The translations under genes were made by a program, and so were the position numbers. The notes under the pieces were generated by a model. The model worked only from the letters and a program-made list of their open reading frames with translations, had not been told where the DNA came from and did no database searches. Positions 34,264-45,761 of a stretch of 64,000 nt of DNA are shown piece after piece; position 1 is the first letter of the stretch; each line of letters begins with the position of its first letter. Source of the stretch: Pseudofabraea citricarpa (lineage: Eukaryota > Ascomycota > Leotiomycetes > Helotiales > Dermateaceae); the NCBI GenBank assembly GCA_029641185.1, contig JAPWGK010000003.1, positions 992,001 to 1,056,000 of the forward strand. The letters are read 5' to 3'.

Positions 34264-35094
34264 TCAGAGCCATTCGGCTTGATCCAGTCGCTCGTCCCAT
34301 ATCGCTTCATCCACTATTTCGAGAAAGGTGCCGTGCTTTGCCTCCCAGAACCATTCACTGTCACTAGTCCTCGACAAAACACTCCAAAGCTTAGCATCCA
34401 GAGCAAATATTGCATTCAAATCCGTGACTGCCCTTTCAGAAGCCTCATCATGAATTTCTACCTCTCTCGCATCCCATTCGCACATCAGCCCATCTGATAG
34501 TTGAAGGTTCAACCTTCGGAGTCGAGGAAAGATCCTAACAAGAAATGGTATCGCTGCCGATGACCAGTTGGTATCAGGATCATCGTAGATGTAGAGTGTT
34601 TCTAGGTTATGGGCCTTTCTTAGGATGGAAGCAATGCCAAACTTAGATCCTGCCGCAGGCGGGATGATCCAATACTCTTTCTCCTTTTGCTTGTAGGTAC
34701 GATCAGCTGCAAGCCCCATAAAAGCTAGCCTGTACTCCTCTTTGTAAGCTCTGTAATACAACTTTATCTAGGATAAAGTACCCGGTAGATGTACTGACCA
34801 TACCTCTGAGAGTATCCCAGCCAGCCTCAGGTTCTTCAGCAGATCAAAATGTCGTTTTGGCAGCATGCTGAGTAGATGTTGATTTTTGCTTGTTGGATAT
34901 ATGTACGGAGTTTGCTGTTTGTAATAGACCGTCAAGGCTTCTTCGTATAGGTCAGCGTCCTCTGGATTTTGGAAGGCGGCGATCAAGGCGGGGATTCTCA
35001 TTAACATGGTATCATTCTCGAATGAATACTTGAAAATCCGGTCTCGGATTTCGGGAGGGAAGATTCGCAACCTGCAGGTGTTTTGCCTCGGCAT
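34264..35094 (-). CDS. Hypothetical 2EXR-like protein, paralogue of the 32-kb gene
   Basis: Exons 35094-34804 and 34767-34264, 264 residues. The intron is only 36 nt (GTATGG donor, CCTAG acceptor). The N-terminus RLRIFPPEIRDRIFKYSF matches the 2EXR/fungal F-box-like start (Leu-Pro-x-Glu-Ile-Arg), followed by ALIAAFQNPEDADLYEEALTVYY. After the join comes a LETLYIYDD segment and the C-terminal SEWFWEAKHGTFLEIVD, the same Trp-Phe-Trp-Glu-Ala-Lys motif as the gene at 32 kb. It lacks that gene's heptad and basic linker. No function is known to me. The very short intron is a small doubt, but it restores the frame exactly. Confidence 0.7.
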
Positions 35095-35540
35095 TTTGCA
35101 TTGGAGGAGGGAGGGGGTAAGTGCTTGGTGGTGGCTCTTTTGAAACGTGAAAAGATCTTGATGGTTTGGAGGTTTGGTGCTCGATGTTGACTTTGACGTC
35201 TGGGAACAAGAGTAGGAGAGGAGGTATTTTCGAAGACTGGCTATAGAAAACGGAACTAAACCTGTTTAGAACGTGCTGGCGAATGTTTCTCTTCGTTAAT
35301 GTGGTCGTTTACTTCATTCCATTTCCCGTTTCCAGAGTGATCAACTCGGTAGATTTCTGTATTCGAGAAAAGGCCTGACGGGCAGCTTATTGCATGTCAC
35401 AGTTTTCAAAACAAACAAATCAGAGTTAGAAACATCCCATGAAGCCTATACACAAAAATTACACCAAGTAATGATACAAAGATCCCCCACCGTTGCCCTC
35501 AGACACACTCACTCTCGACTCACTACAATCTCGCCTAAAC
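35095..35540. other. Intergenic
   Basis: 446 bp upstream of the 2EXR-like gene and downstream of the small polyQ gene, both minus strand. Nothing recognised. Confidence 0.5.
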
Positions 35541-35873
35541 TCACATCAACCCAATTGTCACATCTCCCCTGACTCTCGCATAGAGATCAACCTCGACCTC
35601 CAGATCCAGTGAGATCTTGATCTTGACCGCTGCCTGGTTTGCATCGTCGTATTTAGGCCGCTCCTTAATACGTGACTCGCGGATCGGCGTTCGTCGACTG
35701 CCCATCTCATCGTAGGTCCGGTAGTGTGGCTGAAGTTGTTGTTGCTGTACCTGCTGCTGCTGCTGTAGCTGTTGTTGCTTGGCTTGGATTAATGCCTGAC
35801 TCTCGATTTCTTGCACATCGTCGAATTCGACGACGTCGGTCTTCTCATCGTATTGCATGCTGTTGTCGCCCAT
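35541..35873 (-). CDS. Small polyglutamine protein, unknown function
   Basis: 110 residues, single exon, start context CAAAATGG. The N-terminus is acidic (EFDDVQEIESQ). A Gln-rich tract, broken by Leu and Val, occupies residues about 33-49. The C-terminal 30 residues form an alternating hydrophobic/charged beta-like segment, VKIKISLDLEVEVDLYARV, ending GDVTIGLM. Similar KIxLxLxxEVxL..GDVxIGL endings occur on many small fungal proteins of unknown function, to my knowledge. Reading frame and composition suggest a real gene; there is no basis for naming a function. Confidence 0.6.
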   Translation of the reverse strand: MGDNSMQYDEKTDVVEFDDVQEIESQALIQAKQQQLQQQQQVQQQQLQPHYRTYDEMGSRRTPIRESRIKERPKYDDANQAAVKIKISLDLEVEVDLYARVRGDVTIGLM

Positions 35874-37478
35874 TTTGATGTTTTTAGGACGATTGCTGAT
35901 GCGTAGGAGTCAGTGAGGTGTGATTTGAGTACGTATGGGGTGGGGAGTGACGGGGGATTATTTACGGGGAAGTTTTATTGAGATAGAAGGGTGATCTGGT
36001 CGGAAATGCTGAGTGTACGAAGGAGGTGAGCGAGTAGTGGAAGTGAGATAAGGCAAGAGTTTCTGCGATGTGAGAGAAGGAGAGATGAGAGATGAGAGTG
36101 AGAGTTGCAATTTCGCTTCGGTCCTGGGGAGCTATTAGCTTGTATGTGCTATTCACAAATAACCTGAATTATCTGATGACGACATAAGGCAAGGCTATCA
36201 TGCATGCAGTGCTGTGCTTGTGCTTCGGTCTCCTTGTCAAAGCAGGTTTGAGCTGTGTACGTGGATAGCTGCAGACAGGGATATGCTAGTGTTTCTGAAC
36301 TTTAAACGGCTCATCTGTTCGCTTGTGATTTGTGATTCGTGAGGGGGTTTAAGCGAGCTGGGGATGCTGGAGAGGCGAGGGAGGGTTGTCAATGCGGTGG
36401 ATTGGACTTTTTGGGACGATAAAGTGCGTGTGGTGCTTTTCAGGTTATCCATGTTGTTGTCAGAGCCTTAAGAGGTAGTCGTGCCGAAAGATACTGATTT
36501 ATAAACTCCCGAACTGCTCCCCGTCCCCCTTTCTTGTTCTAATTGGAGAGAGCAGTGTTACTTTTGTTTACTTATTTGTTCAAGTTGGCTTTGATATATT
36601 ACTCCGATCCTACTTGCAATACGATGTAGCTCTCTTCTCTTTCTTTCTCTCGCTTATTTCCTCTTTTCTCGCAAGACAGAACAGAGTTAGCTTGTGATTA
36701 GACTGGCAATAGTAATATACTCATTAGTAGTATAAAGTAAGAGGAAACTAGTTGGTTGAAAGAGAGATGACTCGTATGAAATATATACGTAATCTGCTTG
36801 CAGATAAACTGTATCACAACCAGCTTTAGTATAGTAGAGGTAAAATTGTTATTTTTGGTTGGTTATAATAATAAGGCACTTATAAGTCTATCCTGGGCCA
36901 TTATTTCGTTCTGGAGTCAAGTGAATAATAAAGTATAGTATAAAATTAGGCCTCAGGAAAATGAGCACCTGTAGTATCACGTGACTACATCTTTTGGTAT
37001 TGTGTAATCAGTTCTTTTCTTCAATTTTTCGATACATAATATCCCCTCACTAAATAAAAGGCCGCCTTTAAATTTCTATAGTAAACTTCGAGAAGAACAG
37101 CTCCACTTCTTAATTATGTACCACGTGATAAGAGCTATCCTTTGCTTTGCTTTTGCTCCAGCTCGAAATCTGTTCATCCCATACAATGCGGGCGCTGCTG
37201 AGACCCAAGATAACTCAACGAGTACGACAGCGTTTAAAACCGACAAAAATATGTTGGTAAGAAAATGGAATCAGATGATTCGTTTTAATCCTTGCTGCCC
37301 TAAGATGATGTGTAGCGTCAAGGATGAAGACGCCACAGCCTTCAGCCTCCATCAAGCATATTGAGAATGCCTACAAAAATCGCATCGATGCGCACTTCAT
37401 CCTTTAACACTGAACAATTGGATTTCTTACATCTTTCTATGTAGACTATTCATTGTGTTGTCGTAACTGAGCGATAAA
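35874..37478. other. 1.6-kb divergent region upstream of the polyQ gene and ERG1
   Basis: Balanced sequence to about 36500, then clearly AT-rich to about 37100, with a lone TTTCGTT element at 36903 preceded by a 16-mer shared with 6816-6831. Two CACGTG sites lie at 36978-36983 and 37122-37127. Short ORFs here (for example 36237-36452 minus, 37116-37364 plus) have no support. Confidence 0.55.
36977..37127. promoter_or_regulatory. Pair of CACGTG E-boxes upstream of the squalene epoxidase gene
   Basis: A palindromic TCACGTGA at 36977-36984 and a second CACGTG at 37122-37127, about 500 and 350 bp upstream of the ERG1 start. bHLH regulators of sterol genes in fungi (SREBP type) can recognise E-box-like sites. 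Use here is inference only. Confidence 0.35.
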
Positions 37479-39126
37479 ATGGCATTTCAGAGCAATACAA
37501 AGCATGAGAGCTGCAAGACCCCACAACGCACCAAAGATCAGCCGTACGACGTTCTCATAATTGGCGCGGGTATACTTGGGTGCGCTGCCGCTGTGGCATT
37601 GGCACAGCAAGGCCGAAGCATTCTGCTTCTAGAAAGAAGTCTTAAAGAACCCAATCGTATCGTTGGGGAGCTGCTGCAACCTGGTGGTGTGACTGCCCTT
37701 GAAACTCTAGGCATGGGAGAGTGCCTAGAAGGGATTGATGCCATTCCGGTGAAAGGATATGAGATCTACTATCGCGACGAGAATATTACTTTCTGGTATC
37801 CACCCACAGAACTTAAAACAGGATGCAAACCTCAGGATCAGGACAGCCAAATATCAGAACACAGAGAAAAGGAAGATAAGCTGGGTGGTTCAGCGAATTC
37901 GACCTCGACCAAGAGACCTGAAGGGCGAAGCTTCCATCACGGCAAATTTATCATGAAACTACGAAAAAGGGCAGAGGCAGAGGAAAACGTCACTATTCTG
38001 GAAACTACAGCAAAAGAGATACTGAAGGATGGAAAGTCTGGGCAGGCCATAGGGGTCATGTGCTCAAAAGAGAAGAAAGAGGACCAAAATGCAAGTTGCT
38101 TTATTTCCCTTCCAAATTCTAAATATATCCATGCTAATTTTTGAATAGTACTTCGCCCATCTCATCATCGTCGCTGACGGGCAGGCGTCCAATTTCCGTT
38201 CACACTGTATTAAACATACCCCTATTGCGAAGTCAAAGTTTTGGGGTCTCGAGCTCATTGATGCAGACCTCCCCAGCTACGGTCTGGCTTATGGAATTAT
38301 TGGGAACGGTCCACCCGTATTAATCTATCAAATCGGCTTGCGGGAGACCAGAATCTTAATCGACATCCCTAACGGCGTTCAGGAGGCCACTTCCAGTACT
38401 GGCGGAATCAAAAATTACATCCAGACTCAGGTCATACCAACTCTCCCCAGCTCTGTCCAGCCTATGGTTGAGATAGCATTGACACAGGGAAGCCTACGAT
38501 CGATGCCGAACTCTTGGTTACCACCTAGTACAAATAGGATGGCCGGCATGATTATTCTCGGAGATGCATTGAATATGCGGCATCCATTGACTGGCGGCGG
38601 GATGACCGTGGCGCTAAGTGATGTTGTGCTGATCAGCGAGCTCCTCAGCCCACAAGCCATACCATCCTTTACTGACACTGGATTGATCTTAAAGCAAATG
38701 CAAAAATTTCATTGGCGCAGAAAAGAGTTCAGTACGTCATTGAATATTCTGGCACAGGCTTTATATTCATTATTTGTTGCTGATGGTAAGTTCTTTCCCA
38801 TCAATTCTTCAGCGTGCATTCTCCTAACATGAATGCCAACAGACCCTCAACTGCAAGTTCTCCAACGAGGTTTCGTACGCTACATCCAACGTGGGGGAGA
38901 CTGCGTTGAACAGCCAGCCGGACTCATGGGTGGGGTCATCCGTTCCCCATTCTTGCTATTCTACCACTTCTTTGCTGTTGCTTTGTACAGCCTATGGATC
39001 TTGTTGATCGAGCGCTGTGCGCTTTCGGTGTGGTATTTACCTGGAGCCACCTTTGAGTGTGGGCGGGTATTTTTCAAGGCTGTTGGAGTTATTTTGCCAT
39101 TTATTCTATCCGAGCTATGGAGCTGA
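37479..39126 (+). CDS. ERG1: Squalene monooxygenase (squalene epoxidase)
   Basis: FAD enzyme of the ER that turns squalene into 2,3-oxidosqualene, an early step to ergosterol. Exons 37479-38090, 38149-38785, 38843-39126, giving 510 residues (yeast Erg1 is about 496). FAD-binding GAGILG is at residues 29-34, GELLQPGG at about 68-75, and the second FAD motif GDALNMRHPLTGGGMTVALSD lies near residue 365. A hydrophobic C-terminal pair of helices anchors the protein. Intron 1 uses a GC donor (AAT|GCAAGT), and the join gives EDQNYFAHLIIVADGQ, matching the family. The linker around residues 120-145 is unusually polar. It could be the only copy or a duplicate of ERG1; the window cannot tell. Confidence 0.92.
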
Positions 39127-39585
39127 TGGCCACGACCAAACAACATGATGGTTGAGCGGCTCATGATACAGATGGATGCACCCACATGGAAAACAGAATT
39201 TCGACTAATCAAGGTCTCACAATATTGATGATGCTGTGTTCAAGTTCTAAAAATAGCACATCTTTAGCGACAATGTGCCAGATGTTTGTGACTTTACCAA
39301 TCGAAATAGTTTTAAGAGCCAATTGAAAGAGTTTGAGTTGTGTTGGTGGGTATGACGAACAGATTTTATTCGTCATCAATAGAAAAGTGGCTTATGCACG
39401 AAACCAGATGTGTTAAAATATACACGAAAGGCTCCACCACGCAGCCTTCAGCCTTATTTCAGCATACCAGAATTAGATAATCTGATAGCCTCATCGTTCA
39501 GAGCCTCATCTCGTAGAACCAACGTATATTTGGTACATAGTCTACCCTATATTTCATCTATCAAAGCTTCGAAAGATGCCCCAAG
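39127..39585. other. Intergenic
   Basis: 459 bp between two plus-strand genes. Nothing recognised beyond AT-rich flanks. Confidence 0.5.
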
Positions 39586-40893
39586 ATGTTTTGCAACATA
39601 ACTCACACAGTAGTGGTGAATGCTACAAGCGATAATAAATCAACAAACGAACCACAGTTCTCCAAACATCGGCTTGGATGGACATCTTCATCTAACCAGC
39701 GTGGAACGATTGATATAATATGGGGATGTTTTCTTGTGCTCTTTTTCTGTGTCTGGGTGGTTCTACACCATAATGTTCCTCTCAAAACAGATGGGTTTTG
39801 GACTCTCTTCCGCCGGAAAATGCGCTGGGCCACGCTGGCAATCTTCGCACCCGAACTCCTCACTCTATTTGCAGTCATGCAATGGAATGCATCCAACATA
39901 TCCGTTACAGAAATGAAAGAACTAGGCGAGAAGGACTGGTCTGCTGTTCACGCCTTTCATGCTAATGCCGGTGGTTTTCTTTTAAAAACCGCTGACTGCC
40001 CCGCATTCTCTATCAATGCTAAATCAATACATTATCTCCAATCCACAGGTTGGATCAAATCACTGAATGTTACCAAAGAAAGCATTTGGGATCGCAGTAA
40101 ATCCAACCATCTTGCTAAGGCGTTTGCACTGATTCAAACATCGTGGCTGCTCGTCCAATGCATTGCCCGTGCCGTCCAGAAACTTGCCATCTCTCCCATG
40201 GAGCTGTTTACAATCGCCTTCACCCTTCCTACCATTGCAACGGCCTTGCTATGGGCCAACAAACCACAAAACGTCTCGGAGCCTATTGTCATCACACCAG
40301 ACTGGCTCATCGCCGATGTACTCAAAGCAGCCGGCCATGAAGCTCAGGAGCCGTATATCGATACCCCAATGGACTTCGTGGAGAAGCCAATTTGGCAAGG
40401 GTGGAAGCGTCGTCCATCACTTCTTCATTTTGGCAGTCTCCAGCAGCGTCCTCTTGGTCGAATACCAAATGACTACTCCCCTCCCCCACCAACAGGGAAA
40501 GAAGCTTTATTTGTTTGGATCATATCTGTGGTTCATGCTGGCGTGCACGTTATGGGGTGGAGTTTCTCATTCGCCACATATGCTGAAGCGTTGGTATGGA
40601 AGGCCTCTAGTGTGACTCTACTTGTCGTTATGGCTTTTGGAGGTGCTTTCCCTGTACTCTCAACAAGGCCATGGTTTGACTTCACATTCAATCTTCTGTG
40701 GATTTGGGTCAAAGACGCGAGGGGTTCAAGCTGGGCAAGAATGCATTTGTTTGATCTCATTGTTGACTTTGCTTACTTGATTTATATATTAGCGAGAGTG
40801 ATGATTCTTGTGGAGATTTTTCTCTCCTTTCACTCATTACCATCCTCTGTTTATGATGAAGTGAACTGGGCTGTCTTCCTGCCGCATATCTAA
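39586..40893 (+). CDS. Fungal multi-pass membrane protein of unknown function
   Basis: 435 residues, single exon. After a short polar N-terminus come RGTIDIIWGCFLVLFFCVWVVLHHNVP, here cited by ends only (residues about 40-65), then a helix around WATLAIFAPELLTLFAVMQW, a soluble loop with HAFHANAGGFLL, further helices around residues 195-225, a long hydrophilic segment (DTPMDFVEKPIWQGW) and three C-terminal helices. This layout, with RGTxDIIWxC near the start, is shared by a large ascomycete family often found as accessory genes; no member is characterised to my knowledge. It follows the squalene epoxidase on the same strand, but a functional link is not shown. Confidence 0.75.
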   Translation: MFCNITHTVVVNATSDNKSTNEPQFSKHRLGWTSSSNQRGTIDIIWGCFLVLFFCVWVVLHHNVPLKTDGFWTLFRRKMRWATLAIFAPELLTLFAVMQWNASNISVTEMKELGEKDWSAVHAFHANAGGFLLKTADCPAFSINAKSIHYLQSTGWIKSLNVTKESIWDRSKSNHLAKAFALIQTSWLLVQCIARAVQKLAISPMELFTIAFTLPTIATALLWANKPQNVSEPIVITPDWLIADVLKAAGHEAQEPYIDTPMDFVEKPIWQGWKRRPSLLHFGSLQQRPLGRIPNDYSPPPPTGKEALFVWIISVVHAGVHVMGWSFSFATYAEALVWKASSVTLLVVMAFGGAFPVLSTRPWFDFTFNLLWIWVKDARGSSWARMHLFDLIVDFAYLIYILARVMILVEIFLSFHSLPSSVYDEVNWAVFLPHI

Positions 40894-42204
40894 GGATATA
40901 TAAGAATTGGATTGTGTTTAGTTTAGATGTTGATTAGAAAGTCCCTATCTTGATAATATTTGAAAAGATTGTTTATCTCCACCTCTAGTACAAATTTTGA
41001 ATTCTATTCTATTTCGCCATCCATTTGGGTAAAGCCATATTGAACCGATGTTACGGCCATTCCAGAGCAGTGTTGTGAAAAGGTGAAAGAGATGACCACA
41101 TGATGATCCTGTCTTTAAATATGACCAAAGAAAGTGGATTCAGCTTGTTGGATAGCGCCGAGATCAAATTGGTAGGGCCAACGATGGGAATCTTGGCGGG
41201 CTCGCCTAAATTATCTGGGCAAGTATGCAGTCAATCTGCTTGCTCCCTACAGTAACCGAAGTGACAATACAAATATGTGGAGTGTTTAATAAAATTTGCG
41301 TGATGTTTTGATGGAATCGATCCTAACCCCAACTTCTTTTCACTAAACCCTGAAAAATCTGTACTAGGGAAGTGTAAACTATTTTTTAGACTGAAGGTTT
41401 CTGGTCATTAAAGTTTTGCCATCTCTGCTGGAAACTTGCCTTTGAATTTGGTCGGGAAGCACAAATGATGGAATACAATTAAGTAACAAATCGTTGTATA
41501 AGGTACCCAGGTGTGCTATTGCCAGGTCGGTAAATCGCTAACCCTCCCCTAAGTGGTTTTAGCGAGCTATAGACTCGTAAATGCGGTAGGCTAGATTTTG
41601 GGAGGACACTTGAATCTCATTGTATTTCTGGTGGAAATGTTTGGTTATAGAGACATCTCGAAAAGGTGCGATGACAGTGATTAAGTGAAGCCGTGGTATG
41701 GTAATAAATATACTTAAATTATCCTAACAGAGCCTATTAAGTGAGGGCACTATTGTTGTAAGCTGCTGGCAATATCTTGTGCCCCTCTAATTAAAAAAAA
41801 TAAGTATCAATATTCATCAGGAAATTGATGCGTACGCGGAGAAATTTCAAAGAATAAAGTATACCCGTTCAAAGATTTGCTTGCTTGAGATAATAGGACG
41901 AGCATTTAGGCTCACTGCCGTTGAAAATCTTAGGCCTGCAGCAGAGAATTTATGTTAGATAATCAATTTTACCTGGAAGCTAAAAGCCGTCTGATTTCTT
42001 TAGTAGGCTATAGAAGGACGTAAAAACACCGATATAACTGCACTAAAGCATCTAAACTTGATGAATTCATAAAATCATAGTAAAATTAGCGAGAAGTGAA
42101 TTACGACAAATTCATTCTGATTACAAGAATATTGATAATCTCAAACAGTTAGAATGAATCTGCTAGTAGATTTACAATTACCAAAATTGCAAATCACTCA
42201 GATT
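40894..42204. other. AT-rich gene-free region
   Basis: 1.3 kb, AT-rich throughout, between convergent genes. No ORF of note. Composition could reflect an old, mutated transposable element, but I find no terminal repeats or coding trace. Confidence 0.5.
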
Positions 42205-42732
42205 TCAATCCCACCCAATGATTTTAATACCGTTCAAAGTATCCTCAATTACTCTGCAGTCTGCGGTCTTGAGCAAATCTTTGGGCTTGTCGTTATCTAG
42301 TGGTAGAAATCGAGGTTCGGTGGACGGATCCCAAGAGTAGAATTTGACTTTCGTTCCAATGGCCATAGCCACATGGCACCAACAACCCCGATATTCCAAA
42401 AGCTCTCTCAATTCCGCTCTTTGAGCTATATCCCAACTTTCAGGTCCTTCCAAGACCGGCCCCATACAATCAACGACCAAGATCTGCTTTTCAATGCATT
42501 CGGACATTTTAGTGCCAGTCCTCCGAACACGCAGCACGACTATAGCATGGTAGTCTGCTGTCGGGATGGAACTCTTGGAATCCCATTTATGACCTTCTCT
42601 AGATGGAAAACAGGTGCCAATGATATTTTGCCACAATATTTCCACAGAAGATTTAGAAGAATTGGGCTTCACAGCCGCTAACGCGCTGTACAACCCGAGG
42701 TTTTCGTTCGTGTTCAAGAGATATAACGGCAT
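42205..42732 (-). CDS. Hypothetical protein, 175 residues
   Basis: Single-exon frame beginning MPLYLLNTNENLGLYS. It has a mixed alpha/beta look, with a hydrophobic strand HAIVVLRVRRTG, an EKQILVVDCMG strand, an RAELRELLEYRGCWCHVAMAIG helix-strand unit, and WDPSTEPRFLPL. No membrane segment or signal peptide. I do not recognise the family. Length and amino-acid make-up favour a real protein over chance; the surroundings are AT-rich and give no context. Confidence 0.5.
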   Translation of the reverse strand: MPLYLLNTNENLGLYSALAAVKPNSSKSSVEILWQNIIGTCFPSREGHKWDSKSSIPTADYHAIVVLRVRRTGTKMSECIEKQILVVDCMGPVLEGPESWDIAQRAELRELLEYRGCWCHVAMAIGTKVKFYSWDPSTEPRFLPLDNDKPKDLLKTADCRVIEDTLNGIKIIGWD

Positions 42733-43157
42733 GACGGCGATAAAAGCGACGAGGAGAGAGGATTAGAAAACTCTAACAAGATAATTTAACAAATAAGTAA
42801 CTATTGATTGAGGGAAATGTTAAGAGGTGCAACTGAAAAATGTTAGGAAGTAACTTTTGAATTGTATTTATAAAGGTATATGATCAAAAATTTCTGTATT
42901 ATTTTCGAGCTCCACATCACCTAATTCAAGTAATATCAAAATGAGGTGGTTAGGCGCCGGGAAGCAAGCAAGTTAGCTCAAGGTCGAATTTTTCTCCTAG
43001 AAGGCGCGTATAGAGACCGTTCTAACTTAGTGGAGCGACGGCGCCTACAGCTTAGGTTTTCCGACCCACAGCAGCGCATACAGATATTTATTCCCAACGC
43101 ACCTGTAAATAGCCAGCCAATAACACCAGCAATCGAAATACTCATAATCGCCAGAAG
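42733..43157. other. Divergent intergenic
   Basis: 425 bp between the orphan (minus) and the F-box gene (plus). AT-rich to about 42930. Nothing else seen. Confidence 0.5.
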
Positions 43158-45761
43158 ATGTCGGATATGATGAGAAACGGAGTTTGCCGCCTCTGCAAGG
43201 TTTACTTGGAAGCAACCGAAACTCGGAATGGCCAGCCATTGGAGCCACTTCGCATGACATGGCGTCAAAAGATCCGTGTTGGTATGTGATAAATCAAATT
43301 TTGAAAGATCTTGGATGAACATTACTAATGTTTGATTTCCCTTCACATGAAGTTCGTTCAGATAAAAATAATTCTTCGCCATGTCTTACTGGAGTTGGAT
43401 TCCTGTCCTCATCCTTACTACACATGCCTGCGGATCCAGAAACTATCTACAAAGCCAAAAATGTTTCATGGGAATATTATATTATAGATGCTGATTCTGA
43501 ACTTCTCAGGAGACGTATCCATGGGCCTTGTTGGGCATTTCCCTTCCATGACATTTGCTGGACATTTTTCCAAATTCAGGTATCCGGCAGAGTTGAAAAC
43601 GACCCGCAACTAGTCAAAGATGTATTCAATATCTTTTTGTCCATGTCCCCAAAAAGATGGGACAACCAATCTTTACTCAAACATGTGAGAGTAGGGTTTT
43701 CACCTGGGGCTATTGAGGCAGATCCTCTTACTCCAGTGGATTGGACAAATTTACCGAAGAAAAAACTCGAATTTCCATCTCAATCATTGAGTAAGACAGA
43801 ATATTATGCGAGAGACCAGCGTATCTGCCATGATCCCCTTGATCATCTACCGAAAGAAATAATTTGCCAAATTCTCTGCCACTTATCTTCAAATGATATA
43901 GTTAGCGTTAGGTTAGCCTCAAAGTGGGTTGCAAGATTATCTAGCCCTGATCAATTACCTCAAAATTACTGGAAAAGCAGGTTTAATACGGACCAAGAAA
44001 TGGGGTTTTTATGTCTCAACGAATCCGGATCAGAATCGGACTGGGTTGATTGGAGACAGCGTTATTTTCAAACGAAAATGGCTTTGGGTACAGAACATAA
44101 ATTATTTCCCTTGAAGCTTAGAAAGACGCTTTGGCAGCGCATTTCTGACATAGTGCCGTTGATACACCTGATGCAAAGGTCACAAAGTCTTCACCCAATA
44201 CAAGGTTGGAGTTCTAATCCAAAATTGTTTAAGGCTTTTGGCACAAAATTTATAATATGCCGAATGTCAAGTGCGGATGTCAACGATAATCGAGACAAAG
44301 CATTCTTGAACCCATTCCGTGGTGGCTGTCGAGAACTTGGAAATGAAAAATTTCTACTACCGAATGTTACAAGACTAATTGGCTGTCGAGTAGGGATTTC
44401 AAAGGTTCAGTTTGGCAACAAAAGCTATATCTCTGGTTTCCGCATCATCCCTACCACGCTTAATTCCAGTTCAGAGAATTGCCAGATTAATGTTGGATTA
44501 ATTGCACCTGAAGACGAGGTTATCATTGATATCAAACCGGAAGACGTTATACACCAAGTGGAGGTAGCTATAATTCCTGCTGGAATTACAGGCCTTAAAT
44601 TCACGATCGATGGGCCTAGTAGCAGATTTCAGTATTCTTGCGGAAATTTCAACGGTGACGCTTCCATGTCCTTTGGAAGATTAGCACCTGATTCTGGCAA
44701 CCAAATATGTGGATTTTCTCTCGGTTTCGATGTAAGTTTTCTTAACGTTAGCAGACTGCACTTCGATGATTTCACCATTATAAATTTTATTGGGGATAAA
44801 GCAAAACTGTAATATAGCTAACGACATGATTAGGCCTTCAAGTTGGTTAGAATCGGTGCTATCGAGCGATTCTCACTTTCTGCTATAGCAGAAGTTCCCT
44901 GCGAAAGGAATAACTTGAGCCAACAAAGACTTGTGGACAGTAATCTTTGGATTACCCAAATCCCGAACGCCTGCTCTCTCACAAACCGTATTGAAATGAC
45001 TTCCGGTAACATGAAGATTCGAAAATACGAGCCTTTACTAGTCATCGATTTTGGCGGCATTGGTGGCCAAAAACTTGATTATTTGATTCAGATTACTGCA
45101 TTCATAAACACAGAGTTTCGTACGAAACGCAAAAACATCATGGGCTTGCGATTTTCGTACCTGGGTAGAGATCCAGTTGTATATGGGCATACAGGACCAG
45201 AGGTTCAATCAATGAGCATAATGGGGCCTTATGGTGAGAGGATTAAAAAGGTTCTGATCTCAACTTCAGAGGAGGTTGATCATCAAATTATATCTTTATC
45301 GGTAAGTTTGAATCTCTGGTCTACCTGTCGCTCACAGTAAAGACTCCGAGCTCTAATACTAATGTTGATTGGATATGTGTTTCGATGAGACACCACTTGT
45401 TGTTACAATTTTCTTGCTTTGGCCAAAATTACTACAAACTTTATATATTATCTAACTGCGGACTCGCATTTAGTTTTTTACAAATCTCGACGACCACTTC
45501 ATAATTCCTTCGAATTCTCAGTATTCGAAAAAGAATTTATCACAAACTACTTTCGAAGCAAAGAAAGGCAGAACAATCATTGGATTTGTTGCTGCAGAAG
45601 GAGTGAGAATTCCACACTTTCCTGGATTATCTAGTTCCTTACTCACAGATAATAGTGCCGAGACGGATCCTTTCAGAGATTTGGCATCATTACTAAAAAA
45701 TCCCCAAAAGATGATAAACCTTCGCCAGAATGAAGCAGCAAACGAATTTTTACCAAAATAA
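43158..45761 (+). CDS. F-box protein (fungal CRLC/HDxCW type)
   Basis: Likely substrate receptor of an SCF ubiquitin ligase. Four exons: 43158-43281, 43353-44731, 44834-45301, 45474-45761, in frame, 752 residues. Exon 1 begins MSDMMRNGVCRLCKVYL, the Cys-x-x-Cys opening common in a large ascomycete family. Exon 2 has GPCWAFPFHDICW, then the F-box at residues about 203-243 (DPLDHLPKEIICQILCHL), followed by a C-terminal region with predicted beta strands. The last exon contains RTIIGFVAAEGVRIPHFPGL and ends at TAA. The 172-nt third intron has a CTAAC branch near its acceptor. Lineage-specific expansions are typical of this family; the target is unknown. Exon structure is inferred from frame and motifs. 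Confidence 0.75.

Noticed and set aside
36237..36452. 71-codon minus-strand ORF upstream of the polyQ gene
   Set aside because: Ser/Thr/Leu-rich without similarity I know. It could lie in a leader, but I cannot join it to the polyQ frame, which has its own good start.
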